Source of the DNA: Kiritimatiellia bacterium
GTDB lineage: Bacteria; Verrucomicrobiota; Kiritimatiellia; RFP12; UBA1067
Reading direction: 5' to 3'
Assembly (NCBI GenBank): GCA_017405115.1
Contig: JAFRBA010000215.1
Location: 1 to 33,931 of the forward strand
DNA length: 33,931 bases
The position numbers and the translations under genes are program-made. A model generated the notes under the pieces. It was given only the letters and a program-made list of their open reading frames with translations, did no database searches and was not told the origin of the DNA. Each line of letters starts with the position of its first letter. Within the stretch, counting starts at the first letter, position 1. Positions 15,826 through 24,113 of this stretch are shown here, in pieces.

Positions 15826-15857
15826 ATTTTGTGTCACAGGCAAAATGGAGTGATTGC

Positions 15858-18158
15858 ATGGCACCTTTCAAATATGTCATGGTGCTGATGGCAGTGACGG
15901 CGGTTTCGCTGCCGTCCGCCGGATCCCTGCCCGATGCGACGGTGTCTTGCCAGGACTCCTCGCATGTCGATTCCGGTGGAGTGCTCCATATCGACAGTTC
16001 GGCCGCCAGTCGGGAGTTCGGCTGGCGGCGGTATGCGATGACGGCCGGCGGCTTTGCGCCAGGCGAACGGTACCGCGTCACTTTCAGGGCGCGGGTCGAG
16101 GGGCTCGGCAGCAAGGCGTTCCTGTTCGTGCTGGTGCGTCCGAAGGACCGGGGCGGCGACGAGAAGGATCTTGCCTCACTGCGGATTGTGCCTACGGATG
16201 GGAGCTGGAAAGACTGCGAGATGAAGTTCGACGTCGGCGAGGGCCTGGACTACCGCATCCAGTTCCACGGCTGGAACAAGATCAAGGCCGACATCGCCGA
16301 TCTCAAGGTCGAGAAACGCCCTCCGTTCACGTTCGTTCCCGCTAGGCGCGGCGCAACCTTTCCGCGGAAGGGACAGAGCCCGTCCCTCCCGCAAGGGGCG
16401 GCCGAGTTCGAGGTCGATGCGCCGAGGAACGCGACGGGGCCTGCGCTCGACTGCGCGGCGTACGGGGTGAGCGAGACGAATGCGGACAACACGGCCCAGC
16501 TGCGCGCGGCCTTCGCGGACGCGAAGGCGAAAGGGGCGTCGAGGCTCGTCCTCGCGCGCGGCAGGTATGCGCTGAACTCAGACTCGCCGCTGACGCTTGA
16601 CGGCTTCCGCGACTTCACCTTCGACGGCGGCGGGTCCGTGTTCGTCTCGTACCGGCACGCAGGCGCGTTCCTCTGCATGCGCCGCACGCTGCGGACGAAG
16701 TTCATGAACTTCTCGCTCGACTGGGACTGGTCCCGCGAGCCGCTTGCGAGCCTCGTCCGGGTGAAGCGCACGGACGCGAAGTCGTACGACCTCGAGTTCG
16801 TCGACTACGAGGACTTCCCCGACAAGGACGCGGCGCTTGTCGTCCTCTCGGCGTTCGACCCGAAGACGCGGTCCGTCGGCGTCGAGGACGGGATAACGCG
16901 CTATCTCGACATGGGCAAGCCGCCGAAGGAGCGGGTGAAGAGGACATGGCTCGACGGGCGCACGGTGCGCGTGGAGAACGCCCCGGGCGGGATCTCCGCC
17001 GGCCAGCTGTACCGGGTGCAGCACTACTACTACCACTACAACGGCATCAGTCTCGAGAACGTCGAGCACCTACAGCTGAAGAACGTGACGGTTCTCTCGA
17101 CCCCGGGCCATGCGTTCGTGATGGGCGGCAAGTCGCACCACATAGCCTTCGACCGCGTGGACATCGTGCCGCCCAAGGGCGACCCGAGGCGCGTCATCAC
17201 CTGCACGGCCGACCACTTCCACATCGGGCAGAGCCGTGGGTTCGTCAGGCTCGAGAACTGCGAATTCTCCCTCGGCGCGGACGACATCATGAACATGCAC
17301 GACAACACGGCGTTCGTGCGCAAGACGGGGCCGCGCACCGTTCGCGCCCGGAAGGCCGTCGCCTTGGCGACGGCGCGGAAGGGCGACCGCGTCGAGTTCC
17401 GCAACGGCGACTACTCCCCGACGGGCTTCTTCGGCACGCTTGTCGAGGCGAAGCGCATCCCCGGGATGCGAAGCGGCTACGACGTGACGTTCGCCGAGGA
17501 GCTGCCGGAGGAGACAAAAGACGGCTTCATACTCTTCAACTGGGCGTACGACACGCACAACGTAATCGTCCGCAACTGCCGGTTCCACGATAACCGCGCG
17601 CGCGGGCTTCTGATCCTCGCCCGCGACGTGACTGTGGAGAACAACGTCTTCCGCCACCAGGAGATGGGGGCGATCAAGATCGAGACGGGATACACCTTCA
17701 GCGCCTGGAGCGAGGGGTACGGCGTCAGCAACGTTGTGATCCGCGGAAACCTCTTCGACACGGTCAACCCTTCCGGCAGCGGCGTCGTCCACCGCCAGCG
17801 TTCGATCTACACGGGCATCTACCTGCGCACGGATCCGTCCTCCGACACGACGGACTATCCGATCATCCGCGACATCCTGATCGAGGGAAACGTCTTTCGA
17901 GACAACACTGGCGTCGCGGCGTATATCTCAAGCGCGAGCAACGTGGTCGTGCGGGGGAACCTGATGGAGGACCCGACCCCGAGGCGCAGGGAGAGCCCGT
18001 GCCGCTCGCAGTTCTTCCTTGTCAACGTGCGTGACGCGAAGATCGTCGACAATGTCTACAGAAAGTCGCCAAACGTGCAGTCGCCCGGCGTCGTCTACGA
18101 CCCTGAGAGCTGCGCCGGAATCGTCGTCGAGGGCAACCGGATCGAAGAGTCGCGGTAG
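15858..18158 (+). CDS. Secreted right-handed beta-helix glycosidase, GH110-like
   Basis: The 766-residue protein has a signal peptide (about residues 1-24), a beta-sandwich of carbohydrate-binding type (about 25-165), and a long parallel beta-helix (about 190-766) with repeated VIVRNCRF, VTVENNVF, VVIRGNLF and ILIEGNVF rungs. The segment LGADDIMNMHDN places D475, D476, N479 and H481 as in GH110 alpha-1,3-galactosidases, retaining-fold beta-helix enzymes acting on terminal galactose of host glycans. GH110 is the best match by memory, but other beta-helix lyase or hydrolase families are possible. I chose ATG 15858 (GGAG upstream, proper signal peptide) rather than GTG 15831, which would lie on the predicted transcription start. 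Confidence 0.75.
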   Translation: MAPFKYVMVLMAVTAVSLPSAGSLPDATVSCQDSSHVDSGGVLHIDSSAASREFGWRRYAMTAGGFAPGERYRVTFRARVEGLGSKAFLFVLVRPKDRGGDEKDLASLRIVPTDGSWKDCEMKFDVGEGLDYRIQFHGWNKIKADIADLKVEKRPPFTFVPARRGATFPRKGQSPSLPQGAAEFEVDAPRNATGPALDCAAYGVSETNADNTAQLRAAFADAKAKGASRLVLARGRYALNSDSPLTLDGFRDFTFDGGGSVFVSYRHAGAFLCMRRTLRTKFMNFSLDWDWSREPLASLVRVKRTDAKSYDLEFVDYEDFPDKDAALVVLSAFDPKTRSVGVEDGITRYLDMGKPPKERVKRTWLDGRTVRVENAPGGISAGQLYRVQHYYYHYNGISLENVEHLQLKNVTVLSTPGHAFVMGGKSHHIAFDRVDIVPPKGDPRRVITCTADHFHIGQSRGFVRLENCEFSLGADDIMNMHDNTAFVRKTGPRTVRARKAVALATARKGDRVEFRNGDYSPTGFFGTLVEAKRIPGMRSGYDVTFAEELPEETKDGFILFNWAYDTHNVIVRNCRFHDNRARGLLILARDVTVENNVFRHQEMGAIKIETGYTFSAWSEGYGVSNVVIRGNLFDTVNPSGSGVVHRQRSIYTGIYLRTDPSSDTTDYPIIRDILIEGNVFRDNTGVAAYISSASNVVVRGNLMEDPTPRRRESPCRSQFFLVNVRDAKIVDNVYRKSPNVQSPGVVYDPESCAGIVVEGNRIEESR

Positions 18159-18177
18159 TTTTTGTCATCCCCCCCCC

Positions 18178-18206
18178 TTGACAAGTGTGACAAAAAAGTT
18201 CATAAT
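18178..18206 (+). promoter_or_regulatory. Strong promoter of the FadL-like gene (TTGACA-17-CATAAT)
   Basis: TTGACA at 18178-18183 is a consensus -35 box and CATAAT at 18201-18206 lies after a 17-bp spacer. The leader to ATG 18239 is about 26 nt. Confidence 0.8.
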
Positions 18207-18221
18207 GTCACACCGTCACAC
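18186..18221. promoter_or_regulatory. Palindromic operator over the FadL-like gene promoter
   Basis: TGTGACA at 18186-18192 (in the spacer) is an exact inverted copy of TGTCACA at 18206-18212, 13 bp apart. A further GTCACAC follows at 18215-18221. A dimeric regulator bound here would cover the -10 and transcription start, so repression is more likely than activation. Confidence 0.6.
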
Positions 18222-18238
18222 CTGTGAAAGGACACACG

Positions 18239-19546
18239 ATGAAGAAACTAGTCTGTAGAACGGCGGCTGCGATTGTCGCTTCGGCGTCTCTGGTTGCATC
18301 AGGCGCGGGCTTTGCGCTCTATCAGGGCTCTGCCAAGGGCATAGCCTGGGGCGGAGCCGTCATGGGCCGCGCTGTCGACGGTTCGGCGAACTTCTACAAC
18401 CCGGCCACGATTTCCGACTTCACGAACACCATTGTCACCGTCGGCACGGGCATCGAGATCCCCCGCGCCTCGGCTGCGGTGAACGGCAAGGGTGCGGGCC
18501 TCATGGATCCGGGAGCCTTCCTGCTTCCGCACGCCTACCTGGTGCAGCCGCTCCCGTGGGACTTCTCCTTCGGCTTGGGCGTTGCTCCCGAATTCGGCCT
18601 TGGCACTCAGTACGACGACAGCTGGGCGATGAACTGGAACACGACCGATACGCTCGTCGAGGGCATTGTGCTCAACCCGAACATGGCGTACCGCATCACA
18701 GACGACTGGTCGGTGTCGGCTGGCTTCCGCATCCTCTACTTCTCGTTCGAGCAGTACTCCAAGCCGCTCGCGGCGTTCGGCAACTACCGCCTGGGCCAGA
18801 TGAGCACGCGCCTCAAGGGCGACAACGGCTTCGCCGACTGGGGCTGGCAGGTGTCCACGCGCTACCGCATCCTCGACAACCTCTCGCTCGGCTTGATGTA
18901 CAGGTCGTACATAGACACGAAGGTGCGTGGATTCTACGGGACGAAGGTCAAGTCGCTCAACACGCCCGTCATCAACGCCATCGCCCCGTACCTGAAGGCC
19001 ACGCCAGACCAGATAATGGGTCTTGTTGCGGCTGGGGCGATGCAGGCCAACGGCGACGCCGGCGCCGACATCCGCCTGCCGCAGTCCATCGCGGCCGGCC
19101 TGAACTGGGACGTCACCGACACGGTGCACCTCGGCTATGCCATGACCTGGACAGGCTGGTCGTCGATGGACAAGATCGCATTCAACCTGGAGGGCGGCGA
19201 CAAGACGACGATGCTCGACTGGGACGACGTGTTCCGCTTCTGCTTCGGCGGCGCGTGGGACTTCGCCGAGGACTGGACGGCGATGGCGTCGTACGTCTAC
19301 GACATGGATCCGTGCAGCACCGAGCGGAACATCGGCTCGACGATGCTTCCCCCCGGAGACCGCCACATCATCTCCGGCGGCCTTGCCTGGAGCTGGAACA
19401 ACCTGGAGATCGCCTGCTGCTACGGCCTGGTGCTGATGGCGGGCGAGAGCCAGCGCTACACGGACGACACCGGCGCGTCCTACCGCTTTGCGACGCACGA
19501 CGGATTCTCCCACCAGATTGGCCTGACGCTGAGCTACACGTTCTGA
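18239..19546 (+). CDS. FadL/OmpP1/TodX-family outer-membrane channel
   Basis: The 435-residue protein has a signal peptide (residues 1-23). It then has the FadL-type N-terminus GFALYQGSAKGIAWGGAVMGRAVDGSANFYNPATIS, given here in part as GFALYQGSAKG and NFYNPATIS, which forms the hatch. Regular amphipathic strands continue to a terminal aromatic residue (LTLSYTF), the outer-membrane assembly signal. Family members pass hydrophobic molecules such as long-chain fatty acids across the outer membrane. I chose ATG 18239, with AAAGGA upstream, over GTG 18224. It has its own strong promoter with a palindromic operator and seems to be a single-gene unit. Confidence 0.87.
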   Translation: MKKLVCRTAAAIVASASLVASGAGFALYQGSAKGIAWGGAVMGRAVDGSANFYNPATISDFTNTIVTVGTGIEIPRASAAVNGKGAGLMDPGAFLLPHAYLVQPLPWDFSFGLGVAPEFGLGTQYDDSWAMNWNTTDTLVEGIVLNPNMAYRITDDWSVSAGFRILYFSFEQYSKPLAAFGNYRLGQMSTRLKGDNGFADWGWQVSTRYRILDNLSLGLMYRSYIDTKVRGFYGTKVKSLNTPVINAIAPYLKATPDQIMGLVAAGAMQANGDAGADIRLPQSIAAGLNWDVTDTVHLGYAMTWTGWSSMDKIAFNLEGGDKTTMLDWDDVFRFCFGGAWDFAEDWTAMASYVYDMDPCSTERNIGSTMLPPGDRHIISGGLAWSWNNLEIACCYGLVLMAGESQRYTDDTGASYRFATHDGFSHQIGLTLSYTF

Positions 19547-19593
19547 TCCGCCCCATAAGGCGAAGGAACGCTCCCTGCCTGCATTCGGAAGTG

Positions 19594-19611
19594 ATGCAGC
19601 TTGGGCTGCAT
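19594..19611 (+). terminator. Possible hairpin terminator after the FadL-like gene
   Basis: ATGCAGC at 19594-19600 pairs with GCTGCAT at 19605-19611 around a 4-nt loop. No T-run follows, so the terminator role is only likely by position, about 50 bp after the stop codon. Confidence 0.4.
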
Positions 19612-19681
19612 AATGTGCATTGCGGAGCATTGGTTCCGCCTCTTCCTACCTCCGTGGAAATCGCCTCGAATCGCCTCGCGG

Positions 19682-19710
19682 TTGCGGTTCTTTGGGGCCT
19701 TTGCTATAAT
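19682..19710 (+). promoter_or_regulatory. Promoter of the small-protein/retropepsin pair (TTGCGG-17-TATAAT)
   Basis: TTGCGG at 19682-19687 and TATAAT at 19705-19710 are 17 bp apart; TGC precedes the -10. The 16-bp string TGCTATAATATGCGGC here is identical to that at 28091-28106. Confidence 0.75.
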
Positions 19711-19732
19711 ATGCGGCATTGGAGGAAACGAC

Positions 19733-20002
19733 ATGTTCGACAAAGCCAGATTCAAGGCGTGTGTCGATTGGTATCACGCCAATCTCGAGTCACTGTTGCC
19801 GGTATATCGCGGCAAATATGTTGCATGTACGGAAAACGGCGTTGTCGCGTCGGGCGGCACGATGCTCCTTGCGGCTGAGAACGCAATCGACGGCGGCTAT
19901 CCGCAAGGGACGTTCGCGGTCCACAAGTGCCTCCCTGCCAACGAGGAAGAAGTCGCCTACTTCCACACTCCGCGTGTTGATTTCTCACGGAGTAGCTTAT
20001 GA
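19733..20002 (+). CDS. Small DUF5678-like protein
   Basis: The 89-residue protein has an N-terminal helix followed by a compact segment with YRGKYVACTENGVVASGGT, the pattern of small DUF5678-type domains (Y-x-GK-x-V-A...VVA-x-G). GGAGGA lies upstream of the ATG. Its stop overlaps the next gene's start (ATGA at 19999-20002), so the two proteins are made in coupled fashion. The role is unknown, but such small proteins recur beside retropepsin-like proteases, which suggests a substrate, inhibitor or partner. Confidence 0.7.
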   Translation: MFDKARFKACVDWYHANLESLLPVYRGKYVACTENGVVASGGTMLLAAENAIDGGYPQGTFAVHKCLPANEEEVAYFHTPRVDFSRSSL

Positions 20003-20439
20003 AGATTGAGCCTGTAGTCGAAAACTATGACAAGATTGTTCGCGATATCCAGTCGAATCTTGTGGTCGTCGGATCTGGAGAGCGAATCAGCGGTAACAGG
20101 ACGCCGGTTGTCGTAAAGGCGATTTGGGACACTGGCGCATATGGTTCTGTGATTAGTCCAAGGGTCGCCGAGGAGTTGGGATTGATGCCTGTTGGCGTAA
20201 AGCCCATCCAGACTGCCAATGGCACTTACGAGGCGTATGCGTATGTTGTGGACGTGATGTTGCCCAATAAGCTTGTCATTCGCGGAGTGGAGGTTTCGGA
20301 ATCGGATTTGAAGGTGTACGATGCCCTGATAGGCATGGACATAATCTCAATGGGCGACATGAAGATTACCAATAAGCCTACCACTAAATTCATATTTCGC
20401 ATTCCAGCTGAGGGCGACACTCCGCTTGTGGCGGGGTGA
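19999..20439 (+). CDS. Retropepsin-like aspartic protease
   Basis: The 146-residue protein carries WDTGAYGSVISPRVAEELGL, the DTG active-site loop (D44) of retroviral-type aspartic proteases, and later DALIGMDIISMGDMKI, the second conserved hydrophobic loop (usually LLGMDVL). One DTG means it must act as a dimer. There is no signal peptide, so it is cytoplasmic. It follows the small protein with a 4-nt overlap. The biological substrate of bacterial single-domain retropepsins is largely unknown. Confidence 0.85.
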   Translation: MKIEPVVENYDKIVRDIQSNLVVVGSGERISGNRTPVVVKAIWDTGAYGSVISPRVAEELGLMPVGVKPIQTANGTYEAYAYVVDVMLPNKLVIRGVEVSESDLKVYDALIGMDIISMGDMKITNKPTTKFIFRIPAEGDTPLVAG

Positions 20440-20456
20440 TGTTCTGTTGAGAAGTT

Positions 20457-20549
20457 GTGCCGAAAGGGATGCACCGCACCGTCCAGATTGACGTTCCCGG
20501 CACGTCCGGCTACCTGTTCCTGTCGCCAGAACGATACTGGCGGCGGTGA
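20457..20549 (+). CDS. Possible 30-residue peptide or gene remnant
   Basis: A short frame from GTG 20457 (or ATG 20469) to TGA 20547-20549 encodes VQIDVPGTSGYLFLSPERYW plus a short tail. It lies 17 nt after the retropepsin gene on the same strand. The composition looks protein-like, but no family is recognised, and a decayed gene end is equally likely. Confidence 0.3.
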   Translation: MPKGMHRTVQIDVPGTSGYLFLSPERYWRR

Positions 20550-20556
20550 GCACATT

Positions 20557-20565
20557 TGGTACAAT
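20557..20565 (+). promoter_or_regulatory. Extended -10 (TGG-TACAAT) of the phosphatase-oxidoreductase gene
   Basis: TGG at 20557-20559 precedes TACAAT at 20560-20565. No -35 box is evident. The leader to ATG 20595 is about 23 nt, with GAGGAG at 20583-20588. Confidence 0.55.
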
Positions 20566-20594
20566 GTCGCGACCAACACAACGAGGAGAGTGGC

Positions 20595-23441
20595 ATGCTT
20601 AAGAAGATGCTTGTGGCGAGCCTGGTCTGCATCGCGTCCCTGGCGGAGGCGATTACGCTTGTTTCGCCGAAGGACGGCGCGGTTGTCCCGCTGCTGAGCG
20701 AAAAGCAGAAGGCGTTCATGGCGATGGGCCGCGAAGAGCGCGCGAAGTTCTTCGACGACGCGCAGCCGAAGATGGAACGCGAGATCAAGGGCTATCGTTC
20801 GGTGCCGCGTCCCGTCGTGCTAGAGTGGCGAGGGGATGGCGGTCCGTACGAGGTGTCGGTGACGCGGCGAGGCGCGGAGAAGCCGTGGTTTGCGGCGGCC
20901 GTCGCCACCAACCGCGTCGAGGTGTGGAATCTGGAGATCGCGGCGACATACGACTGGACTGTGCGCGGCGGCGGCAAAATCGCGAAGGGCTCGTTCATGA
21001 CGGAGGACCAGGCACCGCGACTCATCCGCATCCCGAAGGTGCCGAACGTGCGCGACCTCGGCGGACGCGTGATAGACGGGCGCCGCGTTAGGCAGGGTCT
21101 GGTGTACCGTTCGTCGGGGCTCAACAACAACGCGACGACGGTCTTCTACACCCTGGACGAGATCAAGAAGCTGGAGGCAGAGGGCACCCTCGCCTCGATG
21201 GGCGAGCTGGGCGCGAAGTATTCCGCGAAGCTGAAAAGCGGGAAGGAGCTTGACAGGAAATTCCTGCGGCTGATAAAGTCGGAGCCAAAGGAGCCTGGGA
21301 CGGCGCGGCTTACCGAGGAGTGGCGCAAGTACATGGTCGAGCAGCTCGGGATAAAGACAGACATCGACCTCAGGAGCACGCGCGAGCGCTTCGGCATGAC
21401 GTGCTCTCCGCTCGGCGAGGGCGTCAAGTTCGTCACGATGCCCACGAACTACCACGGCTACGCGGCAGTCCACACGTCAGGCGCGGAGGACACGCGCCGC
21501 GTGCTGCGCGTCTTCCTCGACCGCTCGAACTACCCGATCGACTTCCATTGCATCGGCGGCGCGGACCGCACGGGCACGGTCGCGACAATCCTGCACGGTA
21601 TCCTCGGACTCGACGACGACGAGATATGGAAAGACTACCAGACAACCGCCTGGCAGGGCGGCATCAACGACGCGAAGCACCTGAAGTGGTTCACGGACTT
21701 CGTGAAGTCGTTCGACAGGTTCGAGGGGGCGACGCTCTCCGAGCGCATACGCAAATACGTGCTCTGGCTCGGCTTCACGGAGGCGGACATGCAGAAGATC
21801 CGCGACATCATGCTCGAGCCGGCTGGCGCCGCAGTTGTAATCTACGGCGCGACGCCGGCTGGCATCGCGGCGGCTGTGCAGGCTCGGAAGATGGGACTCG
21901 AACCGGTCGTAATCGAGCCGACCTCCCGCATCGGCGGGCTCACCACCGGCGGGCTCGGCCAGACGGACATCGGCAACAAGGCGGCTTTCGGCGGGATCGC
22001 GCGCAAGTTCTACCAGGACATAAAGGCGTACTACGAGACGGACGCCGCGTGGAAGTTCCAGAAGCGCGAGGAGTACAGGCCGCGCGGGCAGAGCTGCTGG
22101 GAGAGCGGCGAGGATTCGATGTGGACGTTCGAGCCGAGCGCGGCGCTGAAGGTGCTGGAATCGTGGGAGAAGGACTGGGCTCTCGTCATCCACCGCAACG
22201 AGCGGCTCGACCGCGGCCCGGGCGGCGTGGAGAAGAAGGACGGCCGCATCGTGGCCATACACACCGAGGGCGGCAGGCGCCATGCCGCCAAGATGTTCCT
22301 CGACTGCACTTACGAAGGCGACCTGATGGCCGCCGCAGGCGTCTCGTACACGGTCGGGCGCGAGCCGAACTCCAAGTACGGCGAGACGATAAGCGGCATA
22401 CAGCGCGCGCTCATGAAGAACCACCAGCTCAACGCAGGCGTCGACCCTTATGTGAGGAAGGGCGATCCCTCGAGCGGACTCCTTCCCGGAATCGAGCGCG
22501 ACGTGGCGGACCCCGACGGAACGGGCGACAGCCGCGTGCAGGCCTACTGCTTCAGGATGTGCCTTACTGACGATCCGCGCAACCGCATACCGTTCAAGAA
22601 GCCCGCGGGCTACCGCGAACTGGACTACGAGCTGTTGCTGCGCAACCTCGAGGCCGGCCCGCTGGATCCGGGGCACAACGGCATGCCGTGGATCAACTCG
22701 CCGATGCCCAACCGCAAGACCGACACGAACAACCGCACAGGCTTCTCGACCGACCTCATAGGCGGCGCGGACCGTTGGCCGGAGGCGTCGTATGCCGAGC
22801 GCGACGAGATCGCGGCGGCGCACCTGAAGTACCAGCAGGGGCTCATGTGGACTCTTGCGAACCATCCGCGCGTTCCCGACAGGATCCGAAACGAGGTCGC
22901 GCGGTGGGGTACCTGCAGGGACGAATTCGTCGGCGAGCGCGGCGACGGATGGCAGAACCAGCTGTACGTGCGCGAGGCGAGGCGCATGGTCGGGGAGTAC
23001 GTGATGACGGAGCACGAATGCCGCGGGGAGCGAGTCGCGCCGAGGCCGGTCGGGCTTGGTGCGTACGGAATGGATTCGCACAACTGTCGCCGCTACGTAA
23101 GCAGCGAGGGCTTTGCGCTGAACGAGGGCAACATCGAGGACTACGACGTAAATCCGCCCGGCTCGGGCAAGCCGTACATGCGCTTTCCCCCGTATCCGAT
23201 AGACTACGGTGCCATCGTGCCGAGGAAGGACGAGTGCGAAAACCTGTTCGTGCCGGTCTGCCTCTCGGCGTCGCACATGGCGTTCGGTTCGATCCGCATG
23301 GAGCCGGTGTTCTTCGCGCTCGGCCAGGTGGCGGGAACCGCCGCCGCCCAGGCGATCGCCGCCGGCTGCGCCGTCCAGGACGTGGACTACGCCAAGCTTC
23401 GCGCGCGGTTGCTCAAAGACGGGCAGCGGCTCGGGCAGTGA
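20595..23441 (+). CDS. Secreted tyrosine-phosphatase/FAD-dependent oxidoreductase fusion
   Basis: The 948-residue protein has a signal peptide (residues 1-19) and a short beta-rich region. A protein-tyrosine/dual-specificity phosphatase domain follows (about 135-405), with IPKVPNVRDLGG and the P-loop HCIGGADRTG, where C319 and R325 are the catalytic pair. From about residue 414 an FAD-binding oxidoreductase of the FAD_oxidored/xanthan-lyase-associated type begins, with the dinucleotide-binding start VVIYGATPAGIAAA. It ends with the family's GSIRMEPVFFALGQVAGTAAA. The frame is uninterrupted through the junction. Both domains occur separately in secreted glycan-degradation loci of this phylum; their union suggests coupled dephosphorylation and oxidation of one substrate. 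I chose ATG 20595, with GAGGAG upstream. Confidence 0.85.
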   Translation: MLKKMLVASLVCIASLAEAITLVSPKDGAVVPLLSEKQKAFMAMGREERAKFFDDAQPKMEREIKGYRSVPRPVVLEWRGDGGPYEVSVTRRGAEKPWFAAAVATNRVEVWNLEIAATYDWTVRGGGKIAKGSFMTEDQAPRLIRIPKVPNVRDLGGRVIDGRRVRQGLVYRSSGLNNNATTVFYTLDEIKKLEAEGTLASMGELGAKYSAKLKSGKELDRKFLRLIKSEPKEPGTARLTEEWRKYMVEQLGIKTDIDLRSTRERFGMTCSPLGEGVKFVTMPTNYHGYAAVHTSGAEDTRRVLRVFLDRSNYPIDFHCIGGADRTGTVATILHGILGLDDDEIWKDYQTTAWQGGINDAKHLKWFTDFVKSFDRFEGATLSERIRKYVLWLGFTEADMQKIRDIMLEPAGAAVVIYGATPAGIAAAVQARKMGLEPVVIEPTSRIGGLTTGGLGQTDIGNKAAFGGIARKFYQDIKAYYETDAAWKFQKREEYRPRGQSCWESGEDSMWTFEPSAALKVLESWEKDWALVIHRNERLDRGPGGVEKKDGRIVAIHTEGGRRHAAKMFLDCTYEGDLMAAAGVSYTVGREPNSKYGETISGIQRALMKNHQLNAGVDPYVRKGDPSSGLLPGIERDVADPDGTGDSRVQAYCFRMCLTDDPRNRIPFKKPAGYRELDYELLLRNLEAGPLDPGHNGMPWINSPMPNRKTDTNNRTGFSTDLIGGADRWPEASYAERDEIAAAHLKYQQGLMWTLANHPRVPDRIRNEVARWGTCRDEFVGERGDGWQNQLYVREARRMVGEYVMTEHECRGERVAPRPVGLGAYGMDSHNCRRYVSSEGFALNEGNIEDYDVNPPGSGKPYMRFPPYPIDYGAIVPRKDECENLFVPVCLSASHMAFGSIRMEPVFFALGQVAGTAAAQAIAAGCAVQDVDYAKLRARLLKDGQRLGQ

Positions 23442-23476
23442 TAGCCTTACGCCTTGAGAAGGCTGTAACCTGCCAG

Positions 23477-23504
23477 CGCACGGTCTAGTCCGTCGTGCGA
23501 TTTT
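23477..23504 (+). terminator. Possible terminator after the fusion gene
   Basis: CGCACG at 23477-23482 pairs with CGTGCG at 23494-23499, loop 11 nt, followed by ATTTT. A second weak hairpin (AGCCTT 23443-23448 with AAGGCT 23459-23464) lies directly after the stop codon. Both stems are short. Confidence 0.35.
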
Positions 23505-23514
23505 CGGAGACGGG

Positions 23515-23544
23515 TTTACAAGACCCGCCTAAGGATGGTATACT
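23515..23544 (+). promoter_or_regulatory. Promoter of the VQQP protein gene (TTTACA-18-TATACT)
   Basis: TTTACA at 23515-23520 and TATACT at 23539-23544 are 18 bp apart and TGG precedes the -10. It leaves a long leader of about 115 nt before ATG 23668, in which I see no clear riboswitch. Confidence 0.65.
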
Positions 23545-23667
23545 ATACGACATGCGGATGGCGAAAAATCTTGTCAGAACCGGGAGCTTGCGCAGCCTAT
23601 CATAAGTAGGAGCGCGTAAAGCGGCCGAAGAAACACAACGAGCAACAACAGAGAAAGGGAGCGAAAA

Positions 23668-24108
23668 ATGAACAAGAAACTGATGATTGCCGGTGCAACG
23701 GTGATGGCATTGGCATTGGGCGCGTTCGCCAGGCCTCACGGCCCCTGTTTTGGCCCGGGGTTCCATCACGGGCCGAGGTATCACGGTGGCTTCTGGGGTC
23801 GCGGCGGATGCCACTTCTGGCCGGGGTTCGTCGGCGGAGTGGTTGGAAGCGCCATCTATGATGCGGTTACCTATCCTCGCTACGCAAGCAGCGTCGTGGT
23901 GACGCCTGCGCCGACGGTGGTTGCCGCGCCGGCTCCTGTCGTCGTGCAGCAGCCGGTGGTCGTGCAGCAGCCTGTGGCCGTGCAGCAGCCTGTCGCCCAG
24001 AGCGTCTGGGTCGAGGGCCGCTATGTCGACCAGGTGCAGGCCAACGGCACGGTCGTCCGCGTCTGGCAGCCAGGCCACTACGTTCAGAGCACTGCCATCG
24101 TGCAGTAA
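23668..24108 (+). CDS. Small secreted His/Gly-rich protein with VQQP repeats
   Basis: The 146-residue protein has a signal peptide (residues 1-21, cleavage after AFA). It has a His/Gly/Phe-rich segment (about 23-55), a glycine-containing hydrophobic helix, a Val/Pro/Gln-rich spacer with repeated VVVQQP units (about 76-112), and a C-terminal VWVEGRYV...VWQPGHYV repeat pair. Such WVxGRY/WxPGHY repeats occur in small envelope proteins of Gram-negative bacteria; a periplasmic or outer-membrane location is likely, perhaps metal-binding through the His-rich part. The ribosome-binding site is AGGGAG. The response regulator-HPPK gene starts only 5 nt after its stop codon. Confidence 0.72.
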   Translation: MNKKLMIAGATVMALALGAFARPHGPCFGPGFHHGPRYHGGFWGRGGCHFWPGFVGGVVGSAIYDAVTYPRYASSVVVTPAPTVVAAPAPVVVQQPVVVQQPVAVQQPVAQSVWVEGRYVDQVQANGTVVRVWQPGHYVQSTAIVQ

Positions 24109-24113
24109 CGAAC

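Larger units (their letters stand above)
15244..15857. other. 614-bp gene-free stretch rich in repeats and hairpins
   Basis: No credible gene is present on either strand. From left to right it holds a tandem pair of GGGGACAGTCCCC palindromes, three GCAAAATGACA repeats at 33-bp steps, a 13-codon gene-start remnant at 15402-15443, four 3-nt-loop hairpins (15600-15678), and the promoter of the beta-helix enzyme gene. Confidence 0.6.

Noticed and set aside
15482..16114. Minus-strand frame of about 210 codons covering the repeat-rich gap
   Set aside because: It reads through the hairpin cluster and into the signal-peptide region of the beta-helix enzyme; composition is not protein-like.
21477..23276. 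Very long minus-strand frame opposite the phosphatase-oxidoreductase gene
   Set aside because: A shadow produced by high GC at third codon positions; the plus-strand protein has clear domains throughout.
23545..23667. Riboswitch in the long leader of the VQQP gene
   Set aside because: No known aptamer pattern or terminator-antiterminator pair could be recognised by eye.
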